Shown here: one piece after another, positions 8,181-15,717 of the stretch
How the letters are laid out: each line of letters opens with the position of its first letter
Numbering within the stretch: the first letter of the stretch is position 1
From: Anaerococcus tetradius ATCC 35098
GTDB lineage: Bacteria; Bacillota; Clostridia; Tissierellales; Peptoniphilaceae
Reading direction: 5' to 3'
Length of the DNA stretch: 64,000 nucleotides
NCBI RefSeq assembly: GCF_000159095.1
Contig: NZ_GG666300.1
Span: forward strand, 76,300-140,299
Notes under the pieces: generated by a model
Database searches by the model: none
The model's input: only the letters and a program-made list of their open reading frames with translations
Told to the model about the DNA's origin: nothing
Program-made: the position numbers and the translations under genes

Positions 8181-9206
8181 ATGATTTTAGATAAAAATAA
8201 TCCTGATTTAGTGAAAAAATATAATGATTTTATTAAAAATTCAGAATATGGAAATTTTATGCAGGATATGCGCTGGGCAAATATTAAGGCGAATTGGAAT
8301 AGTGTATATTTTTATGTCGAAGAGGAAGGCGAGATTAAGGGAGCTCTTTCTGTTATTTATATTAGGGATGGCAAGGTTGGAAAGAATTTCTTCTATGCAA
8401 CAAGAGGGCCTGTTGCAGACCTTCATGATATAGACCTTGTGAAAAAACTTATAGGAGAGGCTAGCGATTTTGCTAGGAAAAATGACGGCTTCCTCCTTCG
8501 TATTGATCCTCTTGTAAGATTTGACGAAAAGCTCGTTAAATTTTATGAGGATGAGGGGATTGTAATTAGGCACGATAAGACCACATCTTCCCAACCCCTT
8601 CTTAATATGGTTTTGGATATTAAGGGAAGAGATGCGGAAGAAATTTTTGCAAATTTTTCTAAAAATACGAGAAAGCATACAAGAAAGTCTTACAGGGATG
8701 GGATAGTTACTAAGGAATTGGGCGAAGAAGGGGTGGATATTCTCTACAAACAAGTAGTAGAAACTGCCGAAAGAGCTGGAATCAACCACAGACCTTATGA
8801 GTATTTCAAGGCCCTTTATGATAATTACAAGGACGAGATTAGATTATCAGCTTGTTTTTATGAGGATGATGCCCTTTGCTCATCTATGCTAATTTGTTAT
8901 GGAAACAGGGCCCTTGCCCTTTATGGTGGCTCTAGTGATGAGCATAAGGATATGGGTCAAAATTATCAGATAAACTACGAAGAAGTTAAGTACGCTTCAG
9001 AAAATGACTATGCTTATTATGATATGGGCGGAATTTTTGAGGCTGATGATAGTGATGGTCTTTACAGTTTTAAGAGAAAATTTACCGAAGAGAATGTAGA
9101 AAATCTCATCGGTGAAATAGATATAGTTCTAGATGATAAGCTTTATGAAGAATATATCAAGGAGAAAAATCCTCACTTTAAGAGAGAAGAAGAAAAGGAA
9201 GATTAG
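8181..9206 (+). CDS. FemAB-family peptidoglycan aminoacyltransferase
   Basis: A 341-residue member of the FemA/FemB/FmhB family. These enzymes use aminoacyl-tRNA to add residues to the lipid II stem peptide or its cross-bridge at the inner face of the membrane. Paired GNAT-like domains are indicated by FMQDMRWANIKANW (about residues 22-35), KNTRKHTRKSYRDGI (about 168-182) and the C-terminal YDMGGIFEADDSDGLYSFKR. It lies between a clear promoter and the exporter genes. Its TAG shares the base G with the GTG start of the ABC ATPase. Cross-bridge chemistry cannot be inferred. Confidence 0.9.
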   Translation: MILDKNNPDLVKKYNDFIKNSEYGNFMQDMRWANIKANWNSVYFYVEEEGEIKGALSVIYIRDGKVGKNFFYATRGPVADLHDIDLVKKLIGEASDFARKNDGFLLRIDPLVRFDEKLVKFYEDEGIVIRHDKTTSSQPLLNMVLDIKGRDAEEIFANFSKNTRKHTRKSYRDGIVTKELGEEGVDILYKQVVETAERAGINHRPYEYFKALYDNYKDEIRLSACFYEDDALCSSMLICYGNRALALYGGSSDEHKDMGQNYQINYEEVKYASENDYAYYDMGGIFEADDSDGLYSFKRKFTEENVENLIGEIDIVLDDKLYEEYIKEKNPHFKREEEKED

Positions 9207-9922
9207 TGAGCCTAATTGAGATTAGGGGGCTTAAAAAATATTACAAGCTAGGCGGTAATGTTATAAAGGCCCTAGATGGGATAGACCTAGATATAGAAAA
9301 GGGCGAGTTTGTTGCCCTTTTAGGAACTAGTGGTTCTGGTAAATCTACCCTCCTAAATATGCTAGCAGGCCTTGAAAGACCGACCAAGGGGACTATCAAG
9401 TATGGTAATATTTCCCTAACTGATCTTAACGAAGAGCAGATAACTAAGTTTAGGAATCTAAATATCGGCTTCGTCTTTCAGTCCTACAACCTCCTTCCCT
9501 ATCTATCAGCCTGGGAGAATGTATCCCTTCCCTTAACCTTTAAGGGCCTAAATAAGGAAGATAGAAAGAAGGAAGCCTATAAAATTTTAAAGCAAGTAGG
9601 TTTAGCTGATAGGATGGACAATAGACCGAACGAGCTATCTGGTGGTCAACAGCAAAGGGTATCTATTGCTCGTGCCTTTGTTGGAAGGCCAAAGATAATT
9701 TTTGCGGACGAGCCAACAGGAAACCTTGACACCAAGACTAGCTTTGAGGTAATGAAGCTTATTAAAAATATTACAAGAGAGAACAAACAAACCTTCATTA
9801 TGGTAACCCATGATGATGAAATGACAGAATTTGCAGACAAAGTCCTCTTTATGAGAGATGGACACTTAGATAAAATCCACGAGAAACTAACAATAGATGA
9901 GGTATTAGAAAATGATGGGTAA
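9206..9922 (+). CDS. ABC transporter ATP-binding protein, MacB/LolD type
   Basis: A 238-residue ATPase with Walker A GTSGSGKST (residues 40-48), Q-loop VFQSYNLLP, signature LSGGQQQRVSIARAF (about 141-155), Walker B IIFADEPTGNLD and the H-loop THDDE. It belongs to the group that pairs with FtsX-domain permeases. It starts with GTG overlapping the FemAB stop, with an AAAAGGAAG site just upstream. It overlaps the next gene by 11 bases, so the three exporter genes are translationally coupled. Confidence 0.95.
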   Translation: MSLIEIRGLKKYYKLGGNVIKALDGIDLDIEKGEFVALLGTSGSGKSTLLNMLAGLERPTKGTIKYGNISLTDLNEEQITKFRNLNIGFVFQSYNLLPYLSAWENVSLPLTFKGLNKEDRKKEAYKILKQVGLADRMDNRPNELSGGQQQRVSIARAFVGRPKIIFADEPTGNLDTKTSFEVMKLIKNITRENKQTFIMVTHDDEMTEFADKVLFMRDGHLDKIHEKLTIDEVLENDG

Positions 9923-10937
9923 TGCAAACACCGCAAACGAAAGCCAAACAAGTAGGACAGAAAGCCAAGAAAATGCTTCCGAATCTGTCCAACAAGGCCC
10001 TATTAGAAATCAACCTAAGCTAATCATATCAGATTACGAACTAAATCCCAAGATTGTCCAAGCAGGTGAAGATTTTGATTTATCCTTCACCCTCTACAAC
10101 ACCAACAATGAAAATACTATTTACAATCTAAAGGTAACCTTGGAACAGACCCTAGCCCAAGCTCCCCAAAGCTCAGGCTCAAATAATAACAACCTTGTAT
10201 CCGATGGATCAGTTTTTACTCCAGTAGATAGGTCAAACACCTTCTATGTATCAGCCATTTATCCTGGCAACTGGACTAGCAAGGATATAACAATGAGCGT
10301 TCTACCAAACGCAAATCCTGGTCCCTATGTAGTTAATTTGACTATGGAGTATGAAGACTATCTCGGCAACCAATACAAGAGTGTCGAAACTATAGGCATC
10401 CCAGTTACCCAAAGGTCGGGAGTAAACTTTGGTAAGGTAAAGCTAAATGACCTAAGTGCAGGTACACCAAGCTCTCTTTCTGTAAATATCTACAACACTG
10501 GCAAGGATAACCTAAGCACAGTTATGGTAAGGGTCAAGGGAGAAGGCTTTACAGCCGATGAAGACGAAAGATTCATAGGAAACTTCAATGCAGGAAGTCA
10601 GGAAAGTTTCTCTTGCAACATCACTCCAACAAAAGAAGGCAAGATATCTGGCAAAATCGAAATAATCTACGAAGACTCAAGGGGTAAAATCTTCAAGCAG
10701 ACCAAGGAATTTAAGGGAGAAGTAATGGGAGCTATGCCAGGTAAAGAAGGATCAGTCGATCCTAAAACTGGAGAAATGATGGGAGATGCCCCTCAAGAAA
10801 CTAATTCATCAGTCTTAGCTTCACCCTTCCTCTGGATAGGAATAATAATCATAGCTGCCCTCTTATTAATCCTAATAAGAAAGAAAATGAAAGCTAAGAA
10901 AGACGAGGAGCTAATAATAGAAGATGAAGATCAGTGA
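9912..10937 (+). CDS. Exporter accessory protein with CARDB-like domains and one C-terminal membrane segment
   Basis: A 341-residue protein. Residues 1-35 are a polar Ser/Glu/Gln-rich stretch. Two beta-sandwich domains of the COG1361/CARDB sort follow (about 40-150 and 165-265; LIISDYELNPKIVQAGEDFD). A single hydrophobic segment lies near 297-318 (WIGIIIIAALLLILI), then a basic and acidic tail. Sandwiched between ATPase and permease genes, it is probably the extracytoplasmic adaptor of a MacAB-like exporter. No N-terminal signal peptide is visible, although the basic tail suggests the sandwich domains are outside. The start at 9912 (or the adjacent ATG at 9915) is limited by the ATPase gene. 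Confidence 0.75.
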   Translation: MMGNANTANESQTSRTESQENASESVQQGPIRNQPKLIISDYELNPKIVQAGEDFDLSFTLYNTNNENTIYNLKVTLEQTLAQAPQSSGSNNNNLVSDGSVFTPVDRSNTFYVSAIYPGNWTSKDITMSVLPNANPGPYVVNLTMEYEDYLGNQYKSVETIGIPVTQRSGVNFGKVKLNDLSAGTPSSLSVNIYNTGKDNLSTVMVRVKGEGFTADEDERFIGNFNAGSQESFSCNITPTKEGKISGKIEIIYEDSRGKIFKQTKEFKGEVMGAMPGKEGSVDPKTGEMMGDAPQETNSSVLASPFLWIGIIIIAALLLILIRKKMKAKKDEELIIEDEDQ

Positions 10938-12291
10938 TAGACTTACGATGGCCCTAAGAAACTTAGTCAGAAGAAAATCGAGGACTATCTTGACCATCCT
11001 ATCCGTAGTAATCGGTGCAAGCTCCATCATCCTCATGATGGCCTTTGCCCTAGGCATCAACCAAAAACAAAAGGACATGATAGACTCCTTTGGTGGGCTA
11101 ACCTCTATCACCATTCTAACGGAAAATAATGGTGGAAGTACAAAGGTTGATGAAGCGAGCATTTCTAAGCTAGAACAAATCAAAGGAGTAAAGGTAGTTG
11201 TTCCCTACAAGTCCTTTTACAGTCAAATTTTACTTAAAGATGACGAATCATATAGCATAGATGGTGAAATCCAAGTTGTTCCCGACAAGGTCATAGACAA
11301 AATTACAAGCGATATGCTTGATTGGGGAAGTAAGATGAATAAATCTGAAGATAAAATCCTCCTAGGCTCTCAAGTTAAAGCATCTAAGATTAAAAGGTCT
11401 AATGGTGGCTACTCAGAAGAACCGGTCAATGACTTTGACTACCAAAAACACAAGTACATTCTTAGGCTGGGATGGAGAGATGAAAGTGACGATGGAGTCA
11501 ATTTCACAAGCAAGGATGAGCAAAATAATGAGGACAATAAGCCCCAATTCGTAGACCTAGCAGTAGAACTTGCTGGAAAGATGAATGCCAAATCCTTTAT
11601 CACGGGATGGACTTCTATAATAAATGAGAATTTCTACAAAAAACTTCAAAAGGAAGACAAAAAACTTGCCAATTCCCAACTTAACCAAAATTTTGATAAT
11701 CAGGGAAAACCGATTGAACATAAAAGCAGGGATAAAATCGACTATGACAATCTCAAAGTAGTAGTAGGAGATGTCGATGACCTTAAAAATGTCGAAGAGC
11801 AAATCAGAAAAGCTGGCTTTCAAACTCAATCAGAAGCAGGCTCTGCCGAAGAAGTCAAAAAAACAAGTCTTGTAATAACCCTAATCCTTGGCGGAATAGG
11901 ATCGGTTGCCTTCATAGTATCAGCCATAGGCATAATCAACACCATGCTTATGAGTATCTATGAAAGACAAAAAGAAATAGGAGTAATGAAAGTAATAGGA
12001 GCATCCATTGGAGATATCAGGTCTATGTTTCTAATCGAATCTGGCTTTATAGGACTTTTCGGTGGGATTGTAGGATTAATAATCTCCCTTGCCATAGGAC
12101 TTGTAATAAACAAACTGGCAGCAAATTCAGGTATATTTGCGGGAGAAGCATCTAATAAAATTATCCTAATACCAATCTGGCTTGCCATAGTAGGAGTAGG
12201 CTTCTCATCAATGGTAGGAGTACTCGCAGGCTACATCCCAGCAAGAAGAGCAACAAAACTATCAGCAATAGAAGCTCTAAGAGCAAATTGA
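10924..12291 (+). CDS. ABC transporter permease, MacB/FtsX type
   Basis: A 455-residue permease with the MacB layout. A first membrane helix (about residues 18-43, ILSVVIGASSIILMMAFALG) is followed by a large extracytoplasmic domain (about 45-315) and three more helices near 320-345, 365-395 and 415-440. The C-terminal motif is IPARRATKLSAIEALRAN. It overlaps the upstream accessory gene by 14 bases. With the ATPase and adaptor it forms an exporter of a peptide, lipid or envelope component. Coupling to FemAB hints at an envelope stress or antimicrobial-peptide role, which is inference only. Confidence 0.93.
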   Translation: MKISDRLTMALRNLVRRKSRTILTILSVVIGASSIILMMAFALGINQKQKDMIDSFGGLTSITILTENNGGSTKVDEASISKLEQIKGVKVVVPYKSFYSQILLKDDESYSIDGEIQVVPDKVIDKITSDMLDWGSKMNKSEDKILLGSQVKASKIKRSNGGYSEEPVNDFDYQKHKYILRLGWRDESDDGVNFTSKDEQNNEDNKPQFVDLAVELAGKMNAKSFITGWTSIINENFYKKLQKEDKKLANSQLNQNFDNQGKPIEHKSRDKIDYDNLKVVVGDVDDLKNVEEQIRKAGFQTQSEAGSAEEVKKTSLVITLILGGIGSVAFIVSAIGIINTMLMSIYERQKEIGVMKVIGASIGDIRSMFLIESGFIGLFGGIVGLIISLAIGLVINKLAANSGIFAGEASNKIILIPIWLAIVGVGFSSMVGVLAGYIPARRATKLSAIEALRAN

Positions 12292-12560
12292 TTTAACTTG
12301 CTTTGATTAAAAGCAAGTTAAATCATCTCGACAGAGCGAGCGAAGCGAAAGGAGAGAGTTTGCCCACCGGTCATTTCTAATGGTCCTTGCCACAATGAAC
12401 ATTAGTGAATTGATGGCAGACTCCGCCTTGCCATTTCGAACTAACGAAGTTAGGAGAGATCTAACTAGCAAATCTAATATCCAAGCAAACAAAAGATCAA
12501 GAAAAGATACTCAGGTAAGAAGCAAAGCTTCTACCTCGACTCTAGCTTGGATTTACTTTT
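12290..12560 (+). repeat. Hairpin plus degenerate copy of the dispersed CCTCACGTC/GTCATTCCGACAGAG repeat
   Basis: Bases 12290-12304 and 12310-12324 are perfect 15-base inverted repeats right after the permease stop (GATTTAACTTGCTTT and its complement). Bases 12325-12560 resemble the repeat family at 36.4-37.9 kb: CTCGACAGAGCGAGCGAAGCG, GGTCATTTCTAATGGTC, TGCCACAATGAACATTAGTG and GATCTAACTAGCAAATCTAA. No gene is seen here. Confidence 0.7.
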
Positions 12561-12661
12561 TAAATCAATCTTCATATAAATAGGCAAATGGGCGAAAAAT
12601 TAAGCTCGTTTTTTTGTGCTTATAAATTACAGTGGGTATAAATATATAAAGCGAGGAGGAA

Positions 12662-13063
12662 ATGATGAGTAAATTAAGTGCAGAGATTAAGAAGTATTTA
12701 CTAGAAAATAAGTTAAGTCTTGATGATATAAAAAAAGACCTACAAAGTCTAGATGTCGACCTAGTAGCGGATATGTTGGAAGATAAGCTTAACACCTATG
12801 TTATCAAGAAGTCTGGTTCTGTGGAGAAGTTTTCCAAAGAAAAGATAGAAAGGTCAATAAAAGATGCAGTAGCTTCTCAAAAGGCAGCTATGACTACATC
12901 TGATATAGGAATAATAGTAGACGATGTGATTGACAGTCTAGATAATGATCCTAGAAAAGTTTATAAGACTAGTGAAATCAAAAACTATATCAAGGACGCC
13001 CTACTCAAGGAAGGCTACTCCAAAGTCTATAAGGAATTTATCTCCTATATCAAGGAAGACTAA
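12662..13063 (+). CDS. Stand-alone ATP-cone domain protein
   Basis: A 133-residue protein. From about residue 45 to 130 it matches the ATP-cone fold (VIKKSGSVEKFSKEKIERSI), the nucleotide-sensing module found at the N-terminus of ribonucleotide reductases and in NrdR. Residues 1-40 form a helical lead. No zinc ribbon or catalytic domain is attached. The ATG (12662 or 12665) follows GCGAGGAGG. Its stop overlaps the rlmH start (TAATG). A nucleotide-sensing role is likely; the partner is unknown. Confidence 0.8.
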   Translation: MMSKLSAEIKKYLLENKLSLDDIKKDLQSLDVDLVADMLEDKLNTYVIKKSGSVEKFSKEKIERSIKDAVASQKAAMTTSDIGIIVDDVIDSLDNDPRKVYKTSEIKNYIKDALLKEGYSKVYKEFISYIKED

Positions 13064-13545
13064 TGAATATAAAAATAGTAGCTGTAGGAAAAATCAAGGA
13101 GAAATTTTTCAGGGATGCCCTTTCTGAATACTTAAAGAGAATGGCTAGCTACAATAGTCTTGAAATCATAGAAGTCCCTGACCAGATGGCTCCAGAAAGT
13201 CTTTCAGCCAAAGAATTAGAAGATATTAAGGCTAAGGAAGGAGAGAAAATCCTCTCCAAAATAAAGGATGACGCCTATCTTGTAAGTCTAGAAATCCTAG
13301 CTAAGGAGATGACTAGCGAAGAATTTGCAGGCTTTATTAAAGAAGAAATGCTAGATGGGGCAGGTCGTGATTTAGTTTTTGTAATAGGTGGGTCAAATGG
13401 CCTAGCTAAGTCGGTAAGCCAAAGGGCGAATAAGAAGATTTCTTTTGGCAGATTTACCTATCCCCACCAGCTAATGAGGGTTATACTTGCCGAGCAAATT
13501 TATAGGGCCTTTAGGATTATTAATGGCCATCCCTACCATAAGTAG
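13063..13545 (+). CDS. rlmH: 23S rRNA (pseudouridine1915-N3)-methyltransferase RlmH
   Basis: At 160 residues it has the normal RlmH length. It is a small SPOUT methyltransferase acting on pseudouridine 1915 of 23S rRNA in assembled ribosomes. Visible family motifs are VGKIKEKFFRDALSEYLKRM at the N-terminus, VFVIGGSNGLAKSV in the SAM-binding knot and MRVILAEQIYRAFRIINGHP at the C-terminus, ending PYHK. It overlaps the ATP-cone gene by one base. Confidence 0.97.
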   Translation: MNIKIVAVGKIKEKFFRDALSEYLKRMASYNSLEIIEVPDQMAPESLSAKELEDIKAKEGEKILSKIKDDAYLVSLEILAKEMTSEEFAGFIKEEMLDGAGRDLVFVIGGSNGLAKSVSQRANKKISFGRFTYPHQLMRVILAEQIYRAFRIINGHPYHK

Positions 13546-13568
13546 GATTATGAATATAAGGAGTTTTG

Positions 13569-14153
13569 ATGAAAAAATTTTTAGTTTTAGCAACAAATGG
13601 AAATGAAACAATAGAACTTTTTACCCCAGTAGATTATCTTAGAAGATTAGGCATAAGTGTCGACATAGTCTCTACTGAAGAAAGCCTAGATTTAAAAACT
13701 AGCCAAGGGGTAAGCTTTAGGACTGATTTAACCTTTGATCAAATCGTAGCAGATGACTACTTTGGTCTATATATACCTGGTGGAACTGATGGCGCTTACT
13801 CAATGAGAGATAATAAGAAGGTCATTAATCTTATTCAAAACTTTAATAAAGAAGGAAAAATTATCGCAGCAATATGTGCAGGCCCAGTTGTCCTAAACAA
13901 GGCAGGAATCTTGACAGACAAAAAAGCTACTTCTTTTCCAGCTATGAAAGAAGAGATGGATAAGACGGGAACTTATATTGATGATAAGATTGTAGTAACA
14001 GATGGAAATATCACTACAGGAAGGGGAGCGGCAGTTACAAATTATCTAGCCCTAGAACTAGCTCGTATAATAGAGGGAGAAGAGTCGGTAGAAAAATTAA
14101 AATATGGCACCCAACAAGAGGCTGTAGAAAGATATTTCGATTTTAAATTCTAA
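13569..14153 (+). CDS. DJ-1/PfpI family protein (glyoxalase or deglycase-like)
   Basis: A 194-residue cytoplasmic protein of the ThiJ/DJ-1/PfpI superfamily. The nucleophile-elbow Cys is in IAAICAGPVVL (about residues 98-108), with an acidic residue near the N-terminus (NGNETIELFTPVD) and TTGRGAA late in the chain. Family members detoxify methylglyoxal or act as chaperones; the activity here is not determined. The ATG at 13569 fits the AAGGAG at 13558-13563; an in-frame TTG at 13566 is too close to it. Confidence 0.88.
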   Translation: MKKFLVLATNGNETIELFTPVDYLRRLGISVDIVSTEESLDLKTSQGVSFRTDLTFDQIVADDYFGLYIPGGTDGAYSMRDNKKVINLIQNFNKEGKIIAAICAGPVVLNKAGILTDKKATSFPAMKEEMDKTGTYIDDKIVVTDGNITTGRGAAVTNYLALELARIIEGEESVEKLKYGTQQEAVERYFDFKF

Positions 14154-14177
14154 TAGTTTACAAGCACTCGAAAATTT

Positions 14178-14207
14178 CCATGGATGATTAACTTATCCAT
14201 GGTTTTT
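14178..14207 (+). terminator. Intrinsic terminator after the DJ-1 gene
   Basis: CCATGGAT (14178-14185) pairs with ATCCATGG (14195-14202), followed by TTTTTT. Confidence 0.85.
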
Positions 14208-14289
14208 TATGTAAAGAGAATTATTTTTGCAAAAGTAAGGAAAAACTAAAATATTTTTTCCAATGATAAAAATTTTGTTTTAAAAACTT

Positions 14290-14318
14290 TTCCATATTTC
14301 CAAGCACTTTGTTATAAT
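14290..14318 (+). promoter_or_regulatory. Probable promoter of the threonine aldolase gene
   Basis: TATAAT at 14313-14318 with a weak TTCCAT at 14290-14295 (17-base spacer), directly upstream of AAAGGAG and the ATG at 14336. Confidence 0.5.
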
Positions 14319-14335
14319 ATAGGAAAGGAGTTTTT

Positions 14336-15352
14336 ATGTATTTTTTTGTTAACGATTATAATTCGATTTGCTATCCAGAAATTTTGGATTGTTTGAAAGA
14401 AAATATGGATGAATTTAATATCGGATATGGTTTTGACTATCATAGTGACAAGGCCAAAGCTCTTATTAGGAAGGCCTTGGCGGATGATAGTGTCGATATT
14501 CATTTTCTTCCTGGGGGAACTTCTGCAAATATTATTGGAGCTTCTTGTGGTATGCGTCAGCAGGATTCTATCCTAGCCCTTGCGACTGGTCATATCAAGG
14601 GCCACGAGGCAGGCTCAATTGAAGCTACAGGAATAAAGGTCGAGCTTTGTTATGCTGATTCGGGTAAGCTTAGTAGAAAAATTCTTGAAAATGAAATTGG
14701 AAAGTTTGATACAGAGTTTACAACTATGCCCAAGAAGGTCTATATCTCAAATACGACAGAGCTTGGAGAAGTCTATAGCAAAGCCGAGCTTATGGATATA
14801 TACGATTTTTGCAAGGCCCATGACATGTATCTTTTTATAGATGGAGCAAGAATTGCAGCAGCCCTTGCTAGTGATAAGTGCGATTATACTATGAAAGATT
14901 TAACTAAGATGTGCGATATTTTCTACTTGGGAGGGACTAAGGTAGGCTTTCTTTTTGGGGAAGCCCTCGTAATAGTTAATGATGACTTAAAAAAGGACGT
15001 CCTAAAACTTATCAAGCAAAAAGGCGCCATGCTTGCCAAGGGTTTTATCTCAGGGCTTATGTGGGAGAGGGTCTTTTCAGAAGAAGGTTTCTACTTAAAG
15101 GGCTCAAGGCATGCTTATCTTATGGCAAAACTTTTGGCAGAAGGTCTTGAGAAAAAAGGCTATAGGCTAAATCCTGCTTTTGAGTCTAACCAAATTTTTC
15201 TAGACTTAGACCATGATAAGCTAAAGCTTTGGCAAAATCTAGCTAAGTTTGAAATAGTGGATTCTTTTGATACTTGTCATAGGATTAGGCTTGTAACGAC
15301 CTTTAGGACAAAGAAGAGTGACGTGGAAGGATTTTTGGAAGAGATTGAATGA
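14336..15352 (+). CDS. Low-specificity threonine aldolase family PLP enzyme
   Basis: A 338-residue fold-type I PLP enzyme of the threonine aldolase/beta-eliminating lyase family, cleaving L-threonine or allo-threonine to glycine and acetaldehyde. The PLP lysine is in FYLGGTKVGFLFGEAL (about residues 198-213). The cofactor-anchoring aspartate is in YLFIDGARIAAAL (about 164-176). FLPGGTSANIIG (about 56-67) forms the phosphate cup. It has an AAAGGAG site before the ATG and overlaps the MORN gene by 4 bases. Confidence 0.92.
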   Translation: MYFFVNDYNSICYPEILDCLKENMDEFNIGYGFDYHSDKAKALIRKALADDSVDIHFLPGGTSANIIGASCGMRQQDSILALATGHIKGHEAGSIEATGIKVELCYADSGKLSRKILENEIGKFDTEFTTMPKKVYISNTTELGEVYSKAELMDIYDFCKAHDMYLFIDGARIAAALASDKCDYTMKDLTKMCDIFYLGGTKVGFLFGEALVIVNDDLKKDVLKLIKQKGAMLAKGFISGLMWERVFSEEGFYLKGSRHAYLMAKLLAEGLEKKGYRLNPAFESNQIFLDLDHDKLKLWQNLAKFEIVDSFDTCHRIRLVTTFRTKKSDVEGFLEEIE

Positions 15353-15717
15353 TTATGGATTATAAGAAGTTTTTATCATATTTTGCCAAACTCTGTCTTG
15401 GAATTTTTATTATCGGTGGTCTTTATACGATTTTAAAGCCAAAGACTAAAAATGTTACTGACTACAAGTTGGCAGATGGTTTGCTTTATACAGGTAAGCT
15501 TTATAGGGGTAAGTTTCAAGGCAAGGGAGTCCTAAAGACTAAGGAAGGTCTTTATAAGGGAGATTTCAAAAAGGGACGTCTTGTTGGAGAAGGAGTCTAC
15601 ATAGGAGATTCTTATTATTATATAAAGGATAAGAAGGAAGTTAAGATAAAGTATAACGATGGTAGAGTTTACAAGAAGGTAAATGGCAAGTGGGAGGAAG
15701 AAAAAAATGCGAATTAA
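15349..15717 (+). CDS. Membrane-anchored MORN-repeat protein
   Basis: A 122-residue protein with one N-terminal membrane helix (about residues 10-26, LCLGIFIIGGLYTIL) and two or three MORN-type repeats (LYTGKLYRGKFQGKGVL; LYKGDFKKGRLVGEGVY). The basic N-terminus suggests the repeats face outside. The ATGA overlap with the aldolase and the short overlap with the O-acetyltransferase suggest co-expression. MORN repeats often bind lipid or act as scaffolds, so a link to envelope modification by the next gene is plausible but unproven. Confidence 0.82.
   Translation: MIMDYKKFLSYFAKLCLGIFIIGGLYTILKPKTKNVTDYKLADGLLYTGKLYRGKFQGKGVLKTKEGLYKGDFKKGRLVGEGVYIGDSYYYIKDKKEVKIKYNDGRVYKKVNGKWEEEKNAN

Noticed and set aside
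15683..15706. Upstream ATG for the OatA-like gene
   Set aside because: It lies inside the MORN gene without a ribosome site, while ATG 15707 has GGGAGGAAG at correct spacing and matches the family N-terminus.
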